NCBI GenBank assembly: GCA_042434945.1
Contig: CP170191.1
Location: 992,001 to 1,056,000 of the forward strand
Source of the DNA: Escherichia hormaechei_A
GTDB lineage: Bacteria > Pseudomonadota > Gammaproteobacteria > Enterobacterales > Enterobacteriaceae
Direction: 5' to 3'
Length of the DNA: 64,000 nt
Below are positions 26,186 to 35,180 of this stretch, piece by piece; within the stretch, counting starts at the first letter, position 1, and each line of letters opens with the position of its first letter. Below the pieces are notes generated by a model. That model was given only the letters and a program-made list of their open reading frames with translations. It was not told the origin of the DNA and did not search any database. The position numbers were made by a program, and so were the translations under genes.

Positions 26186-27192
26186 AACGGATCCGTCAAC
26201 AACAGGGCGTCGCCCTGCTGGTGGTGCTGATTTTGCTGGTGATGATGTCGGCGCTGGCCGCCAAAATCAGCCAGCAGTTCTGCCGTAATTTGCAGAAAAC
26301 GCATTATCAGGTAAGCCAGCAGCAGCTGCGCTGGGCGATGCAGACCCAGGAAAAAGTGGTGAAGGACCGGTTACAGACCGACGCCAGCGGCGAGAGCAAG
26401 CCGCTGGCCCTGGACGGCGACTGGCATCAGCCGCTGGAGACGCAGGGTGAAGACTATACGGTCGTGAGCCAGGTGGAAGATGCGCAGGACTGCTTTAACG
26501 TCAATAACCTGTTGGCCGCCGACATCGCACCCCAGGGGCAAAGCGCTCCCGCGGTGGCGGAAACACCGCGTAAAGCGCGGATTGTTGAACAACTTCTGAC
26601 GGAAAGCGGCCTCAGCCCGGGCACGGCGGAGGCGGTCTATTTCCAGCTGGTGGATTATCTCGATGGTGACAGCACCACGGCGAAGGAGGGGGCCGAAAGC
26701 GATGCGTGGGCTGGCGTCGTGCCCGCGCGGCAACCGGCAAATCAGATGATGCGCAGCATCGCGGAAATCAAACTGCTGCCGGCGTTCCCTGTTACGGCGT
26801 ATCCGAAGGTGAGCAAGCTGTTATGCGCGCTGCCGGACGCTGCCAGCAAGGTCGATGTCAACACCCTGCAACCGGAACAGGCCGCCGTGCTGGCGGCCAT
26901 GTTCCCCGGAAAACTGACGCGGGATGACGCCGTTCGCCTGCTGGATGCGCGTCCGGAATCGGGCTGGGAAAATATGGAAGCGTTCAGCAAAGCGCTGGAG
27001 CAGGCCTTCCCGCAGTTAAAAGACGATCTCCCGCAGGTGGCGGATCAATTTTCTATAAACAGCCGGTACTTCCGCGTGAATTACACCGGCAATACCGATG
27101 AATTAACGCTTCGCGTGGTCAGCCAGCTTCAGGTGAATAACGAAGCCGGTGAGATCGTGACGTGGCAGCGTCGTTACCGAATGATTGAATAA
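26182..27192 (+). CDS. gspK: Minor pseudopilin GspK
   Basis: A 336-residue large minor pseudopilin at the tip of the pseudopilus. The leader MKRIRQQQG is followed by VALLVVLILLVMM. It lacks Glu5 of the mature chain, as GspK proteins typically do. Its large helical insertion domain includes DCFNVNNLL and SKVDVNTL. It overlaps gspJ by 4 bases. Confidence 0.94.
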   Translation: MKRIRQQQGVALLVVLILLVMMSALAAKISQQFCRNLQKTHYQVSQQQLRWAMQTQEKVVKDRLQTDASGESKPLALDGDWHQPLETQGEDYTVVSQVEDAQDCFNVNNLLAADIAPQGQSAPAVAETPRKARIVEQLLTESGLSPGTAEAVYFQLVDYLDGDSTTAKEGAESDAWAGVVPARQPANQMMRSIAEIKLLPAFPVTAYPKVSKLLCALPDAASKVDVNTLQPEQAAVLAAMFPGKLTRDDAVRLLDARPESGWENMEAFSKALEQAFPQLKDDLPQVADQFSINSRYFRVNYTGNTDELTLRVVSQLQVNNEAGEIVTWQRRYRMIE

Positions 27193-27207
27193 GAAAAGTA
27201 GAACGTT

Positions 27208-28341
27208 ATGAAACAGGTACTTTTTGTTCGTCCCGACAGCCGCGAGGGCGGGAAAATAATGTGGTGTGAGTCCGGCAGCGAGCGCGACGAGGTGGTCGAC
27301 AGCCTGGAGATGCTGGCCGAACACCCCCTGGCTACGCGCGTTTGTCTCCTGTTGCCCGCCAGCGACATGATTTTCCGCCATTTTACGCTGCCGAAAAAGA
27401 TGGCTTCTCAGGCGATGGCCTTCTCGTGGATGGCGGAAGAGACGCTGATTGGCGACGTAGACAACCTGCACTGGACGGTACTCCACAAAAAAGGCGCCGA
27501 CGTCGACGCCGTGGCCATTGACGCCGACCGCCTGCGTGCGGCATTAACCCGCTGTCAGGAGGCCGGATTAAACGTGATTCAGGCCCTGCCTGATGCCTGG
27601 CTGCTGCCCGTGACGACAGGGGGCAGCACGCTGGTCGCACAGGATGATAGCTACTGGCTGCGTTTATCGCCCCATGTGGCGGGTGAAATGGAGGCAACCC
27701 TGCTGCCGCTGTTAATGCAGAAAGCCGGGGTCGGGGAAGTGTGGTGTTACGGCGATGCGCCTGCGAAGGTGCACGTTGACGTGCAGCATGCCTGGCAGCA
27801 TCCGCTGGCACTGATTCAGCCGCAGTGGCAAACCTGCCGCGTTAACCTGCTTCACGGTGAATTCAGCCTTAAGGCCGGTAATGGGCGGGCGGCGAAAAGT
27901 ATGAAAGCCGCAATGGTGGCGGCAGGCGTGCTGTCTGTTGCTCTGCTGCTGGGGCCACGCATTGCAATGGCCTGGATGCTTGTGCAGCAGGAAAATCGGG
28001 TGCAGGAGGAGATCGTCCAGGTTTATCAGCACCATTTCCCCAGCATGCGCCAGCAGACCAATATCAAATATCACTTTGGTCAAAGCCTGAAAAAACAGAG
28101 CAAGGGATTCTTTCTTCAGCTTGATGAGCTGGAGAACGCCCGGCAGTCAGTCCCTGCGATGGAGATCGATCTGCTGGAGTACGATGCGCAGCAAAACACC
28201 CTGACGCTGAGCGTCAGCGCGCAAAACCAGCCCGCGTTGCAGGCGTTTGTTAACCAGACCAGTGAGAATTTTGATTTTACCTTACAGCCTGTTTCAACAA
28301 CCGAACCGTATACCGCCATGATCGCAGGGAAACATAAATGA
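27208..28341 (+). CDS. gspL: Type II secretion protein GspL
   Basis: A 377-residue bitopic protein. Its cytoplasmic actin-like domain (about residues 1-230) recruits GspE; it has one membrane segment near 235-255 and a ferredoxin-like periplasmic domain. FTLPKKMASQAMAFSWMAEE is a typical GspL segment. It overlaps gspM by 4 bases. Confidence 0.93.
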   Translation: MKQVLFVRPDSREGGKIMWCESGSERDEVVDSLEMLAEHPLATRVCLLLPASDMIFRHFTLPKKMASQAMAFSWMAEETLIGDVDNLHWTVLHKKGADVDAVAIDADRLRAALTRCQEAGLNVIQALPDAWLLPVTTGGSTLVAQDDSYWLRLSPHVAGEMEATLLPLLMQKAGVGEVWCYGDAPAKVHVDVQHAWQHPLALIQPQWQTCRVNLLHGEFSLKAGNGRAAKSMKAAMVAAGVLSVALLLGPRIAMAWMLVQQENRVQEEIVQVYQHHFPSMRQQTNIKYHFGQSLKKQSKGFFLQLDELENARQSVPAMEIDLLEYDAQQNTLTLSVSAQNQPALQAFVNQTSENFDFTLQPVSTTEPYTAMIAGKHK

Positions 28342-28823
28342 AAGAGCGAATCGCGCAGCTGAAGTCACGCTATCAGAATTACAGCACCCGGGAAAAAATT
28401 ATTTTAAAAATATGTGCCGTTGCTATTGTGGGGGCAGCGGTGTATTACACGGGAGTGATCCCCCTGGATAATATGATTCAAAATAGTAAATCGACGCTTA
28501 AAAGACAAAAAGAGACCCTTAACTGGATGCGCAGTGAAATTGATAAAAATCATCTTCAGGTCCAGATAGTCAAAACGAATAATCCGCGTACGGTGGTCGA
28601 GAATAGCGCCCATGAAATTAACCTTTCACTGACGGATATGCGCCAGGAGGGGCAAACTTTATCGTTCGTGGTGAATCGGGTGAATGTGTATGAATTAAAA
28701 AGCTGGCTGCGCGAAATTAATCAGACCACCGGCGTGAGACTGCAAAAAATAAACCTCACGCCGGTGGACCACCTCAGCGACGTGAAAGCGCAGGTGCAGC
28801 TCACCTGGTCAAGAAACGCATGA
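28338..28823 (+). CDS. gspM: Type II secretion protein GspM
   Basis: A 161-residue bitopic inner-membrane partner of GspL. A short charged N-terminus with STREKIILKI precedes one membrane segment (about residues 27-45), then a periplasmic ferredoxin-like domain. There is no gspN; the next gene is the prepilin peptidase, overlapping by 4 bases. Confidence 0.92.
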   Translation: MKERIAQLKSRYQNYSTREKIILKICAVAIVGAAVYYTGVIPLDNMIQNSKSTLKRQKETLNWMRSEIDKNHLQVQIVKTNNPRTVVENSAHEINLSLTDMRQEGQTLSFVVNRVNVYELKSWLREINQTTGVRLQKINLTPVDHLSDVKAQVQLTWSRNA

Positions 28824-29617
28824 ATACCTTTTCGCTGATGCGGGACGCCTGCCCGGTAGGGTTCCCGATAATGAGTGCGATCCTGGGCGGCATTGTGGGC
28901 AGTTTTCTTGGCGTTGTCGCCGAGCGCGTACCGGGGATGGTGATGGATGAGGAGGGGAGTGGCAATCTGCTCTTTCCGGCCTCGCACTGTCCGGTGTGCC
29001 AGCACGCGCTTGCCGCGTGGGAAAACATCCCGCTGCTCAGCTGGCTGTTATTACGGGGGCGCTGCCACCAGTGCGGCAGCGCGATCCCGCTGCGACTCTT
29101 TCTGGTCGAACTGATCTCCGCCTTGTTTTTTGGCATCACGGCCTGGTGCATGCCGGACGTTCAGGCGCTGTTCTCTTTGTGGTTACTGGCGGCTTTTTTA
29201 CTGCCGCTGGCCATGATCGACTGGCAGCACCAGCTGCTTCCGGACTGCCTGACCCAGCCGCTGCTGTGGGCGGGGTTAGTGCTCCATGCGTTTGACCACA
29301 CGTTGCCGCTACGCGATGCGCTGTTCGGCGCAGTGGCGGGCTATCTGTCGCTCTGGCTACTCTACTGGGCTTTTCGTCTGATCACGGGACGAGAAGGTCT
29401 GGGTTACGGGGATTTTAAGCTACTGGCGGCGCTGGGCGCCTGGTGCGGCTGGCAGGCGTTGCCCTCCATTGAACTGGCGGCAGCGTTAAGCGGTATTGTC
29501 GGTTATTTCGCCGTAAATAATTCAAATAAAAATAACCTCACTATTTCTTTTGGTCCTTATCTCGCCTTTGCTGGAATAGGGGTGTTTATGAGTCAGCAAT
29601 TTGCTTTCACATTTTAA
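28820..29617 (+). CDS. gspO: Prepilin peptidase GspO
   Basis: A 265-residue polytopic aspartic peptidase that cleaves and N-methylates the GspG-K prepilins. The N-terminal cytoplasmic loop has two CxxC pairs (CPVC and CHQC) typical of the bifunctional form. The catalytic aspartates are in AMIDWQHQLLPD and GYGDFKLLAALGAW. It is the last gene of the gspC-O operon. In E. coli K-12, by contrast, gsp genes sit elsewhere on the chromosome with bfr between gspO and chiA; here chitinase follows directly. Confidence 0.95.
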   Translation: MNTFSLMRDACPVGFPIMSAILGGIVGSFLGVVAERVPGMVMDEEGSGNLLFPASHCPVCQHALAAWENIPLLSWLLLRGRCHQCGSAIPLRLFLVELISALFFGITAWCMPDVQALFSLWLLAAFLLPLAMIDWQHQLLPDCLTQPLLWAGLVLHAFDHTLPLRDALFGAVAGYLSLWLLYWAFRLITGREGLGYGDFKLLAALGAWCGWQALPSIELAAALSGIVGYFAVNNSNKNNLTISFGPYLAFAGIGVFMSQQFAFTF

Positions 29618-29872
29618 ATATACAGGTCAAGATTTTTTATGAGTTTTTTCGATGGTAGAAGAGAAGGACGTCTCTTTATGCTCAGCGTATCGTAAAGGAT
29701 ATAAGCTACACGGAATTTGGGCTTGTATCTTTTAATGGAGGAATACAACGCAGCAACAATTTTTTTGTTCACGACACTCACGTTGGTTAAATACGCATTA
29801 CGCGAAACGCATCCATGATCTCACGGAAGACATGGGTTATTACGTTACGAATAAATTTATCAGGAAATAAAA

Positions 29873-32575
29873 ATGAAATTTATGAAGCCAAAATATCTGG
29901 CGCTCTTTATTGCGGCGGCAACCAGCTCCGCATTTGCAGCAGCGCCAGGGGCACCGACGATCGGCTATGGCAATGACAAATTTGCCCTGGTGGAAGTGGA
30001 TCAGGCTGCACAGGATTATAACAATCTTGTCAAAGTGCATAACGATGGCGTGGATGTAAAAGTTGAGTGGAACGTCTGGAGTGGTGATGCGCCAACTTCA
30101 GCGAAAGTTCTGCTGGACGGACAGACCGTATGGACCGGCGCAGCCGGCGCGACGGGCTCTGCAACATTTAAAGTGAAAAAAGGCGGGCGTTATCAGGAGC
30201 AGGTTGAAGTCTGTAACGCCAGCGGCTGTGCGAAAAGCGCCAGCAAGCTGATTATTGTGGCAGACACCGACGGTAGTCACCTGCTGCCGCTGAATACGTC
30301 TCTCAAAGAGAATAACAAAGCGTTTGCGAAGCATACCGATAAAGTGGTTGCGGCCTACTTCCCGGAGTGGGGCGTTTATGACCGTAACTTCCCGGTTGAT
30401 AAGATTCCTGCGGCAAACCTCAACCACATTCTGTACGGCTTCATTCCAATCTGTGGTGGTGACGGGATCAACGACGGCCTGAAAACCATTGAAGGCGGCA
30501 ACAGCTTCCGCGTGCTCCAGAACGACTGTAAGGGCCGACCTGACTATACCGTGGCGATCCACGACCCATGGGCTGCGCTGCAAAAACCACAGGCTGGCGT
30601 CTCCGGCTGGGACGACCCGTATAAAGGTAACTTTGGCCAGCTGATGGCGCTGAAAAAAGCGCATCCGGACCTGAAAGTGCTGCCATCTATCGGCGGCTGG
30701 ACGCTCTCCGATCCCTTCTTCCACATGGGTGACCCGGCTATCCGCGCACGCTTTGTCTCTTCTGTGAAAGAGTTCCTCCAGACCTGGAAATTCTTTGACG
30801 GCGTGGATATCGACTGGGAATTCCCTGGCGGCGGCGGTGTGAGCGAAAACCTGGGCAATCCGCAGCAGGATAAAGCGACCTATACCGCGCTGATGCACGA
30901 CCTGCGCACCATGCTGAACGAGCTGTCTGCACAGACGGGCCGTACCTATGAACTGACCAGCGCCATCGGTGCAGGCCGCGATAAGATCGAAGACGTGGAT
31001 TACACTGCCGCTCAGCAGTACCTCGACCACATCTTCCTGATGAGCTATGACTTCTACGGCGGCTGGAGCAACACCGTTCTCGGCCACCAGGCGGCGCTGC
31101 GCGCGCCAGCATGGCGTCCGGACACTGACTACACCACTGAAAATGGCGTTAACGCGCTGCTTTCCCAGGGCGTACAACCAGGCAAGATCGTGGTGGGTGC
31201 GGGAATGTATGGCCGCGGCTGGACCGGCGTGCATGGCTACACCGGTAACAATCCATTCACCGGCACCGCTACAGGTATGGTGAAAGGGACCTGGGAACCC
31301 GGCGTGGTTGACTATCGTCAGATCGTTAACGAATACAAAGGCAAACCAGGCTGGGAATACGGCTACGACGCTGATGCGGAAGCCCCTTACGTCTTCAACA
31401 AAACTACCGGCGACCTGATCACGTATGAAGATGCGCGTTCAACTACGGCGAAAGGTAAGTATGTTCTGGCGAATAAACTGGGTGGCCTGTTCGCATGGTC
31501 TATCGACTCTGACACCGGTGACATCCTGAACGCGATGAACGAAAGCCTGCTGGGCGGCGACGCTACGCCGGTTGATCCGGAGGTCACCAACCACGCGCCA
31601 ATCGCGTCCTCTGCCGATCAGAACGTGTCTGGCCCGGTAACCGTCACGCTCGATGGCTCTGCTTCAAGCGATCCTGATGGCGATGCGATTACCTACAAAT
31701 GGACTCAGGTCTCTGGTCCGTCGGTCACCATCACCAACAGCACCAAAGCGAAAGCGACCTTTAACGTTGCCGCCGCGACGTCCGACCAGACCATGGTGTT
31801 CCGCCTGACGGTGACCGATGCAAAAGGCCTGAGCAACGCGATTGATGTCCAGGTGGTGAACAAGGCGCCGAAAGCTAACCAGGCACCGGTTTTAAACCCA
31901 ATGGAAGCGATCACGCTTGAATCAGGTGAAACCTATGCGCTGCATGCCCAGGCCGCGGATCCAGACGGAGATGCGTTGACCTACGCCTGGAGTGTACCAG
32001 CAGATATGCACGCTACCGGGACTGACTCCGCGAACGTGAACATCACTGCGCCGGAAGTGAGCTCGACGTCTACCTACACCCTGAGCGTGGTGGTGAGCGA
32101 CGGTAAGACCAGCGTGCAGTCTAACGTCCAGGTCACCGTGAATCCGAAAGCGGCGCCTGCACCTGTGCCAGATGACGAAGACACTAACCCGGCGGATGAC
32201 GTTACCCCGCCGGCTGATGATGTGACTCCACCGTCTGACAAAGGGAGCTGCGATGCGCCTGTGGATGCTAACGCCAGCAAATATGCGGCATGGGAATCCA
32301 GCAAAATCTACAACGGTGGCGATACCGTAAGCTTCGACCATCTGGTGTGGAAAGCGAAATACTGGACTCAGGGCAATCAGCCTGGCTTCGGTGTGGATGC
32401 ATGGGAGCTGGTGAGCAACGTGAAGATGAACTGGCGTTCTGACCTGGTCTACAACGGCGGCGACACCACCACCTATGAAGGAAACGTTTACCGTGCGAAA
32501 TGGTGGACCCGTGGTGATAATCCAGCCAACAGCGACGTATGGGTAAAAGAAGGCGCATCAACAGACTGCAAATAA
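29873..32575 (+). CDS. chiA: Secreted GH18 chitinase with PKD and chitin-binding domains
   Basis: A 900-residue exported endochitinase. The signal peptide ends SAFA/AAPGAP near residue 23. The ChiN beta-sandwich (to about 135) and GH18 barrel (about 155-560) closely resemble Serratia marcescens ChiA. The catalytic motif is DGVDIDWEF with acid Glu316. Unlike Serratia ChiA, it continues with two PKD domains (about 570-660 and 665-760, SSDPDGDAITYKW and AADPDGDALTYAW), an acidic Pro/Thr linker and two CBM5/12 modules (about 800-895). It is probably the main substrate of the adjacent type II system. The 255-base leader before it presumably holds its own promoter. The gene symbol is by resemblance, not to K-12 ChiA, which has a different architecture. 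Confidence 0.93.
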   Translation: MKFMKPKYLALFIAAATSSAFAAAPGAPTIGYGNDKFALVEVDQAAQDYNNLVKVHNDGVDVKVEWNVWSGDAPTSAKVLLDGQTVWTGAAGATGSATFKVKKGGRYQEQVEVCNASGCAKSASKLIIVADTDGSHLLPLNTSLKENNKAFAKHTDKVVAAYFPEWGVYDRNFPVDKIPAANLNHILYGFIPICGGDGINDGLKTIEGGNSFRVLQNDCKGRPDYTVAIHDPWAALQKPQAGVSGWDDPYKGNFGQLMALKKAHPDLKVLPSIGGWTLSDPFFHMGDPAIRARFVSSVKEFLQTWKFFDGVDIDWEFPGGGGVSENLGNPQQDKATYTALMHDLRTMLNELSAQTGRTYELTSAIGAGRDKIEDVDYTAAQQYLDHIFLMSYDFYGGWSNTVLGHQAALRAPAWRPDTDYTTENGVNALLSQGVQPGKIVVGAGMYGRGWTGVHGYTGNNPFTGTATGMVKGTWEPGVVDYRQIVNEYKGKPGWEYGYDADAEAPYVFNKTTGDLITYEDARSTTAKGKYVLANKLGGLFAWSIDSDTGDILNAMNESLLGGDATPVDPEVTNHAPIASSADQNVSGPVTVTLDGSASSDPDGDAITYKWTQVSGPSVTITNSTKAKATFNVAAATSDQTMVFRLTVTDAKGLSNAIDVQVVNKAPKANQAPVLNPMEAITLESGETYALHAQAADPDGDALTYAWSVPADMHATGTDSANVNITAPEVSSTSTYTLSVVVSDGKTSVQSNVQVTVNPKAAPAPVPDDEDTNPADDVTPPADDVTPPSDKGSCDAPVDANASKYAAWESSKIYNGGDTVSFDHLVWKAKYWTQGNQPGFGVDAWELVSNVKMNWRSDLVYNGGDTTTYEGNVYRAKWWTRGDNPANSDVWVKEGASTDCK

Positions 32576-32677
32576 TCTAACCCATTAATGACTCCCCCTT
32601 TTAGAGGGGGAGTGATTCAAAATTCATTTTACAGGATGTTGGTAAGGAGAAATAACCGAAACTGTCAGCAGGTAAAA

Positions 32678-33118
32678 ATGAAAAAGTTGATTTTGTTGTT
32701 ATTGATAATAAGCCAAAGCGCTCTGGCAAACTGTTGGAATAAAGCGGCGCATTATTATCATGTCGACCCTTATTTACTGTACGCGATAGCGAATGTGGAA
32801 TCCGGAATGAACCCGTATGCGGTTGGGCAAAACCGCGATGGCACGCGGGATGTCGGGCTGATGCAAATCAACAGTTCGCATTTTACCGCGCTGGAAAGCA
32901 GAGGAATCGACGAATACCGGTTAATCACGGAGCCGTGTACCTCGATCATGGTCGGGGCTTCTATCCTTGCCGGGATGATCAGGGTGTATGGCTATAACTG
33001 GGAAGCCGTTGGCGCGTATAACGCCGGACTGAAAAAAGAAAATTATCCGCAGAGGATGAAATATGCCCATAAGGTCTGGGCCAAATATCAGCAACTCAAA
33101 TTAGCAGCACGTTATTAA
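32678..33118 (+). CDS. Small lytic transglycosylase (IagB/EtgA-like)
   Basis: A 146-residue exported SLT-fold enzyme. The signal peptide is MKKLILLLLIISQSALA, cut before NCWNKAA. The catalytic Glu41 lies in IANVESGMNP, followed by VGLMQINSSHF and the AYNAGL motif. The ATG at 32678 is chosen because it starts the signal peptide; the open frame from 32588 would add 30 unrelated residues. Specialised transglycosylases of this size open murein for secretion systems. Placed between two chitinase genes, it may help secretin assembly or clear the wall. The substrate is inferred. Confidence 0.85.
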   Translation: MKKLILLLLIISQSALANCWNKAAHYYHVDPYLLYAIANVESGMNPYAVGQNRDGTRDVGLMQINSSHFTALESRGIDEYRLITEPCTSIMVGASILAGMIRVYGYNWEAVGAYNAGLKKENYPQRMKYAHKVWAKYQQLKLAARY

Positions 33119-33252
33119 CGTTTTTTATTTTTGAAGAATTCCTGAAGGTGTTCTTCGAAAAGTGAAAACAGCTGAATGTGGTTTATGTATTAACGGAGTA
33201 ATACCTAAGCCGGGATTTTAACATTTAATTTTAAACGAACAGGAAAACTGAA

Positions 33253-35034
33253 ATGAACAAAAGGACGTTACTGAGTGTACTCATTGCGGGAGCCTGCGTG
33301 GCGCCACTCATGGCTCAGGCTGCTAACCTGAAGGAGACCAGCAGTGAGCCGTACACCATCAAAGCCAGCGATCTGGCGAAGAAAGAGAAGGAACTGACGG
33401 ACTTCCCGCTGATGGCTTCGGTTAAAGAGACCATCCAGACGCTGGATAACGCGCAGGTCGAACTGATTGAGCCAGGCCGGGCGGCGAACCCGGACAACGT
33501 TAAGCGCGTTGAAGGGATTGTGAAAGCCAGCGACTGGGAATATCTCTTCCCGCTGCGCGCGCAGGCCTATACCTACAGCAACTTCCTGAAAGCCGTGGGT
33601 AAATTCCCGGCGCTGTGTAAGACCTACAATGACGGTCGTGACAGCGACGCCATCTGCCGCAAAGAGCTGGCCACCATGTTTGCCCACTTTGCCCAGGAGA
33701 CCGGCGGCCACGAAAGCTGGCGTCCGGAAGCCGAATGGCGTCAGGCGCTGGTCCACGTACGTGAAATGGGCTGGAGCGAAGGGCAGAAGGGCGGTTATAA
33801 CGGCGAATGTAACCCGGACGTCTGGCAGGGGCAGACCTGGCCTTGCGGTAAAGATAAAGACGGCGATTTCCTGAGCTACTTCGGTCGTGGTGCGAAACAG
33901 TTGTCCTACAATTACAACTACGGTCCATTCTCTGAAGCGATGTACGGCGACGTGCGTACGCTGCTCGACAAACCTGAGCTGGTGGCGGACACCTGGCTGA
34001 ACCTGGCGAGTGCGATCTTCTTCTTCGCCTATCCGCAGCCGCCAAAACCAAGCATGTTGCAGGTGATCGACGGTACATGGCAGCCGAACGATCACGATAA
34101 AGCCAACGGTCTGGTTCCGGGCTTTGGTGTGACCACCCAGATCATCAACGGCGGCGTTGAGTGCGGCGGCCCGACTGAAATTGCGCAGTCTCAAAACCGT
34201 ATCAAGTACTACAAAGAGTTCGCGAACTACCTGAAAGTGCCTGTTCCGGCGAACGAAGTGTTGGGTTGCGCCAACATGAAGCAGTTCGACGAAGGTGGCG
34301 CAGGCGCCCTGAAGATTTACTGGGAACAGGACTGGGGATGGAGCGCGGATACTCCGGACGGCAAAACCTACTCTTGCCAGCTGGTGGGTTACCAGACCCC
34401 GTTCAGCGCATTTAAAGACGGTGACTACAGCAAGTGCGTGCAGCACTTCTTTAACGTGAAAATTGTTAACGACGAGGGTTCTTCCGAGACCCCGGACGAA
34501 ACGCCGGTCACGCCAACACCGACGCCATCCGACGATGAAACGCCGGTTGTGGTGAACCACGCGCCGGTTGCGCAGATTGCCGGTCCGATCGGTGCAGTGG
34601 AAGCGGGTGCGCAGGTTTCTCTGAGCGCCGAAGGCTCTACCGATCCAGATGGTAACACGCTGACGTATACCTGGCGTTCCCAGGATGGTCAGACTGTTAC
34701 CGGTCAGGACAAAGCGGTTGTGACCTTTACAGCGCCAGAGTCTGCGACGGCGCAGCAGTATGAAGTGAGCCTGACCGTCAGCGATGGCGAACTGAGCAGC
34801 ACCACGTCTTACCTGCTGAACGTGAAAGCGAAAGCGGCAACGCCATCCGGAGAAGATACGTCTTACCCGGCATGGAGCGCGAACAGCAAGTACAACGCCG
34901 GTGATATCGTGAACAACCACGGTAAACTGTTCCAGTGCAAACCGTTCCCGTACAGCGGCTGGTGTAACAATGCGCCGACGTACTATGAACCTGGCGCAGG
35001 TCTGGCATGGGCTGAAGCCTGGACGGCATTATAA
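33253..35034 (+). CDS. Secreted GH19 chitinase with PKD and chitin-binding domains
   Basis: A 593-residue exported chitinase of family GH19. The signal peptide ends LMAQA/ANL near residue 24. The catalytic domain (about 85-410) shows AHFAQETGGHESW with Glu149 as the likely general acid and a second acidic site in EAEWRQ. Conserved GRGAKQLSYNYNYG and QIINGGVECG follow. A Thr/Pro linker, one PKD domain (SAEGSTDPDGNTLTYTW) and a C-terminal CBM5/12-like module (YPAWSANSKYNAGDIV) complete it. It uses an inverting mechanism, complementing the retaining GH18 enzyme. It is likely a second type II substrate. The gene ends at a strong terminator. Confidence 0.93.
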   Translation: MNKRTLLSVLIAGACVAPLMAQAANLKETSSEPYTIKASDLAKKEKELTDFPLMASVKETIQTLDNAQVELIEPGRAANPDNVKRVEGIVKASDWEYLFPLRAQAYTYSNFLKAVGKFPALCKTYNDGRDSDAICRKELATMFAHFAQETGGHESWRPEAEWRQALVHVREMGWSEGQKGGYNGECNPDVWQGQTWPCGKDKDGDFLSYFGRGAKQLSYNYNYGPFSEAMYGDVRTLLDKPELVADTWLNLASAIFFFAYPQPPKPSMLQVIDGTWQPNDHDKANGLVPGFGVTTQIINGGVECGGPTEIAQSQNRIKYYKEFANYLKVPVPANEVLGCANMKQFDEGGAGALKIYWEQDWGWSADTPDGKTYSCQLVGYQTPFSAFKDGDYSKCVQHFFNVKIVNDEGSSETPDETPVTPTPTPSDDETPVVVNHAPVAQIAGPIGAVEAGAQVSLSAEGSTDPDGNTLTYTWRSQDGQTVTGQDKAVVTFTAPESATAQQYEVSLTVSDGELSSTTSYLLNVKAKAATPSGEDTSYPAWSANSKYNAGDIVNNHGKLFQCKPFPYSGWCNNAPTYYEPGAGLAWAEAWTAL

Positions 35035-35040
35035 ACAGCA

Positions 35041-35068
35041 AACGGCAACCCCCAGGGTTGCCGTTTTA
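35041..35068. terminator. Strong terminator after the GH19 chitinase
   Basis: A perfect 11-bp stem (AACGGCAACCC, loop CCA, GGGTTGCCGTT) is followed by TTTT. It marks the right end of the secretion and chitinase island. Confidence 0.9.
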
Positions 35069-35075
35069 GTGTCTG

Positions 35076-35116
35076 CACCCTCTCCCTGTGGGAGAGGGCC
35101 GGGGTGAAGGCATCAG
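35076..35116. repeat. Dispersed palindromic repeat, copy 1
   Basis: An element of about 40 bases with a palindromic core CCTCTCCCTGTGGGAGAGG followed by GGGGTGAAGGCATCAG. A second copy lies at 55389-55428. Both copies sit between genes in diverged blocks, just after a terminator. Confidence 0.7.
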
Positions 35117-35135
35117 TCCGCACTCTCTGTTTTTT

Positions 35136-35165
35136 GCCGGGTGGCGCTGCGCTTACCCGGCCTAC
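35136..35165. repeat. REP element
   Basis: A single REP unit (GCCGGGTGGCGCTGCGCTTA then CCCGGCCTAC) between the island and ybjS. Confidence 0.85.
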
Positions 35166-35180
35166 ATGAGGCTGGAACGC

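Noticed and set aside
29639..29818. Two tiny open frames (18 and 27 codons) in the gspO-chiA gap
   Set aside because: No conserved motif and chance occurrence is likely; one has a GGAGG-like region nearby, but it lies inside the frame itself.
30098..31234. A 378-codon minus-strand frame within the GH18 chitinase gene
   Set aside because: Antisense shadow of the chitinase barrel; the composition (many His, Arg and Val) is typical of mirror frames.
33268..34920. A 550-codon open frame on the minus strand across the GH19 chitinase gene
   Set aside because: It is a mirror frame of a GC-rich, codon-biased gene. It has no recognisable domain, no ribosome binding site and complete overlap with a clear chitinase.
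15470..35040. Phage- or transposon-borne origin of the secretion island
   Set aside because: No integrase, transposase, tRNA target or direct repeats are visible at either edge; only a terminator, a palindromic repeat and a REP lie at the right edge.
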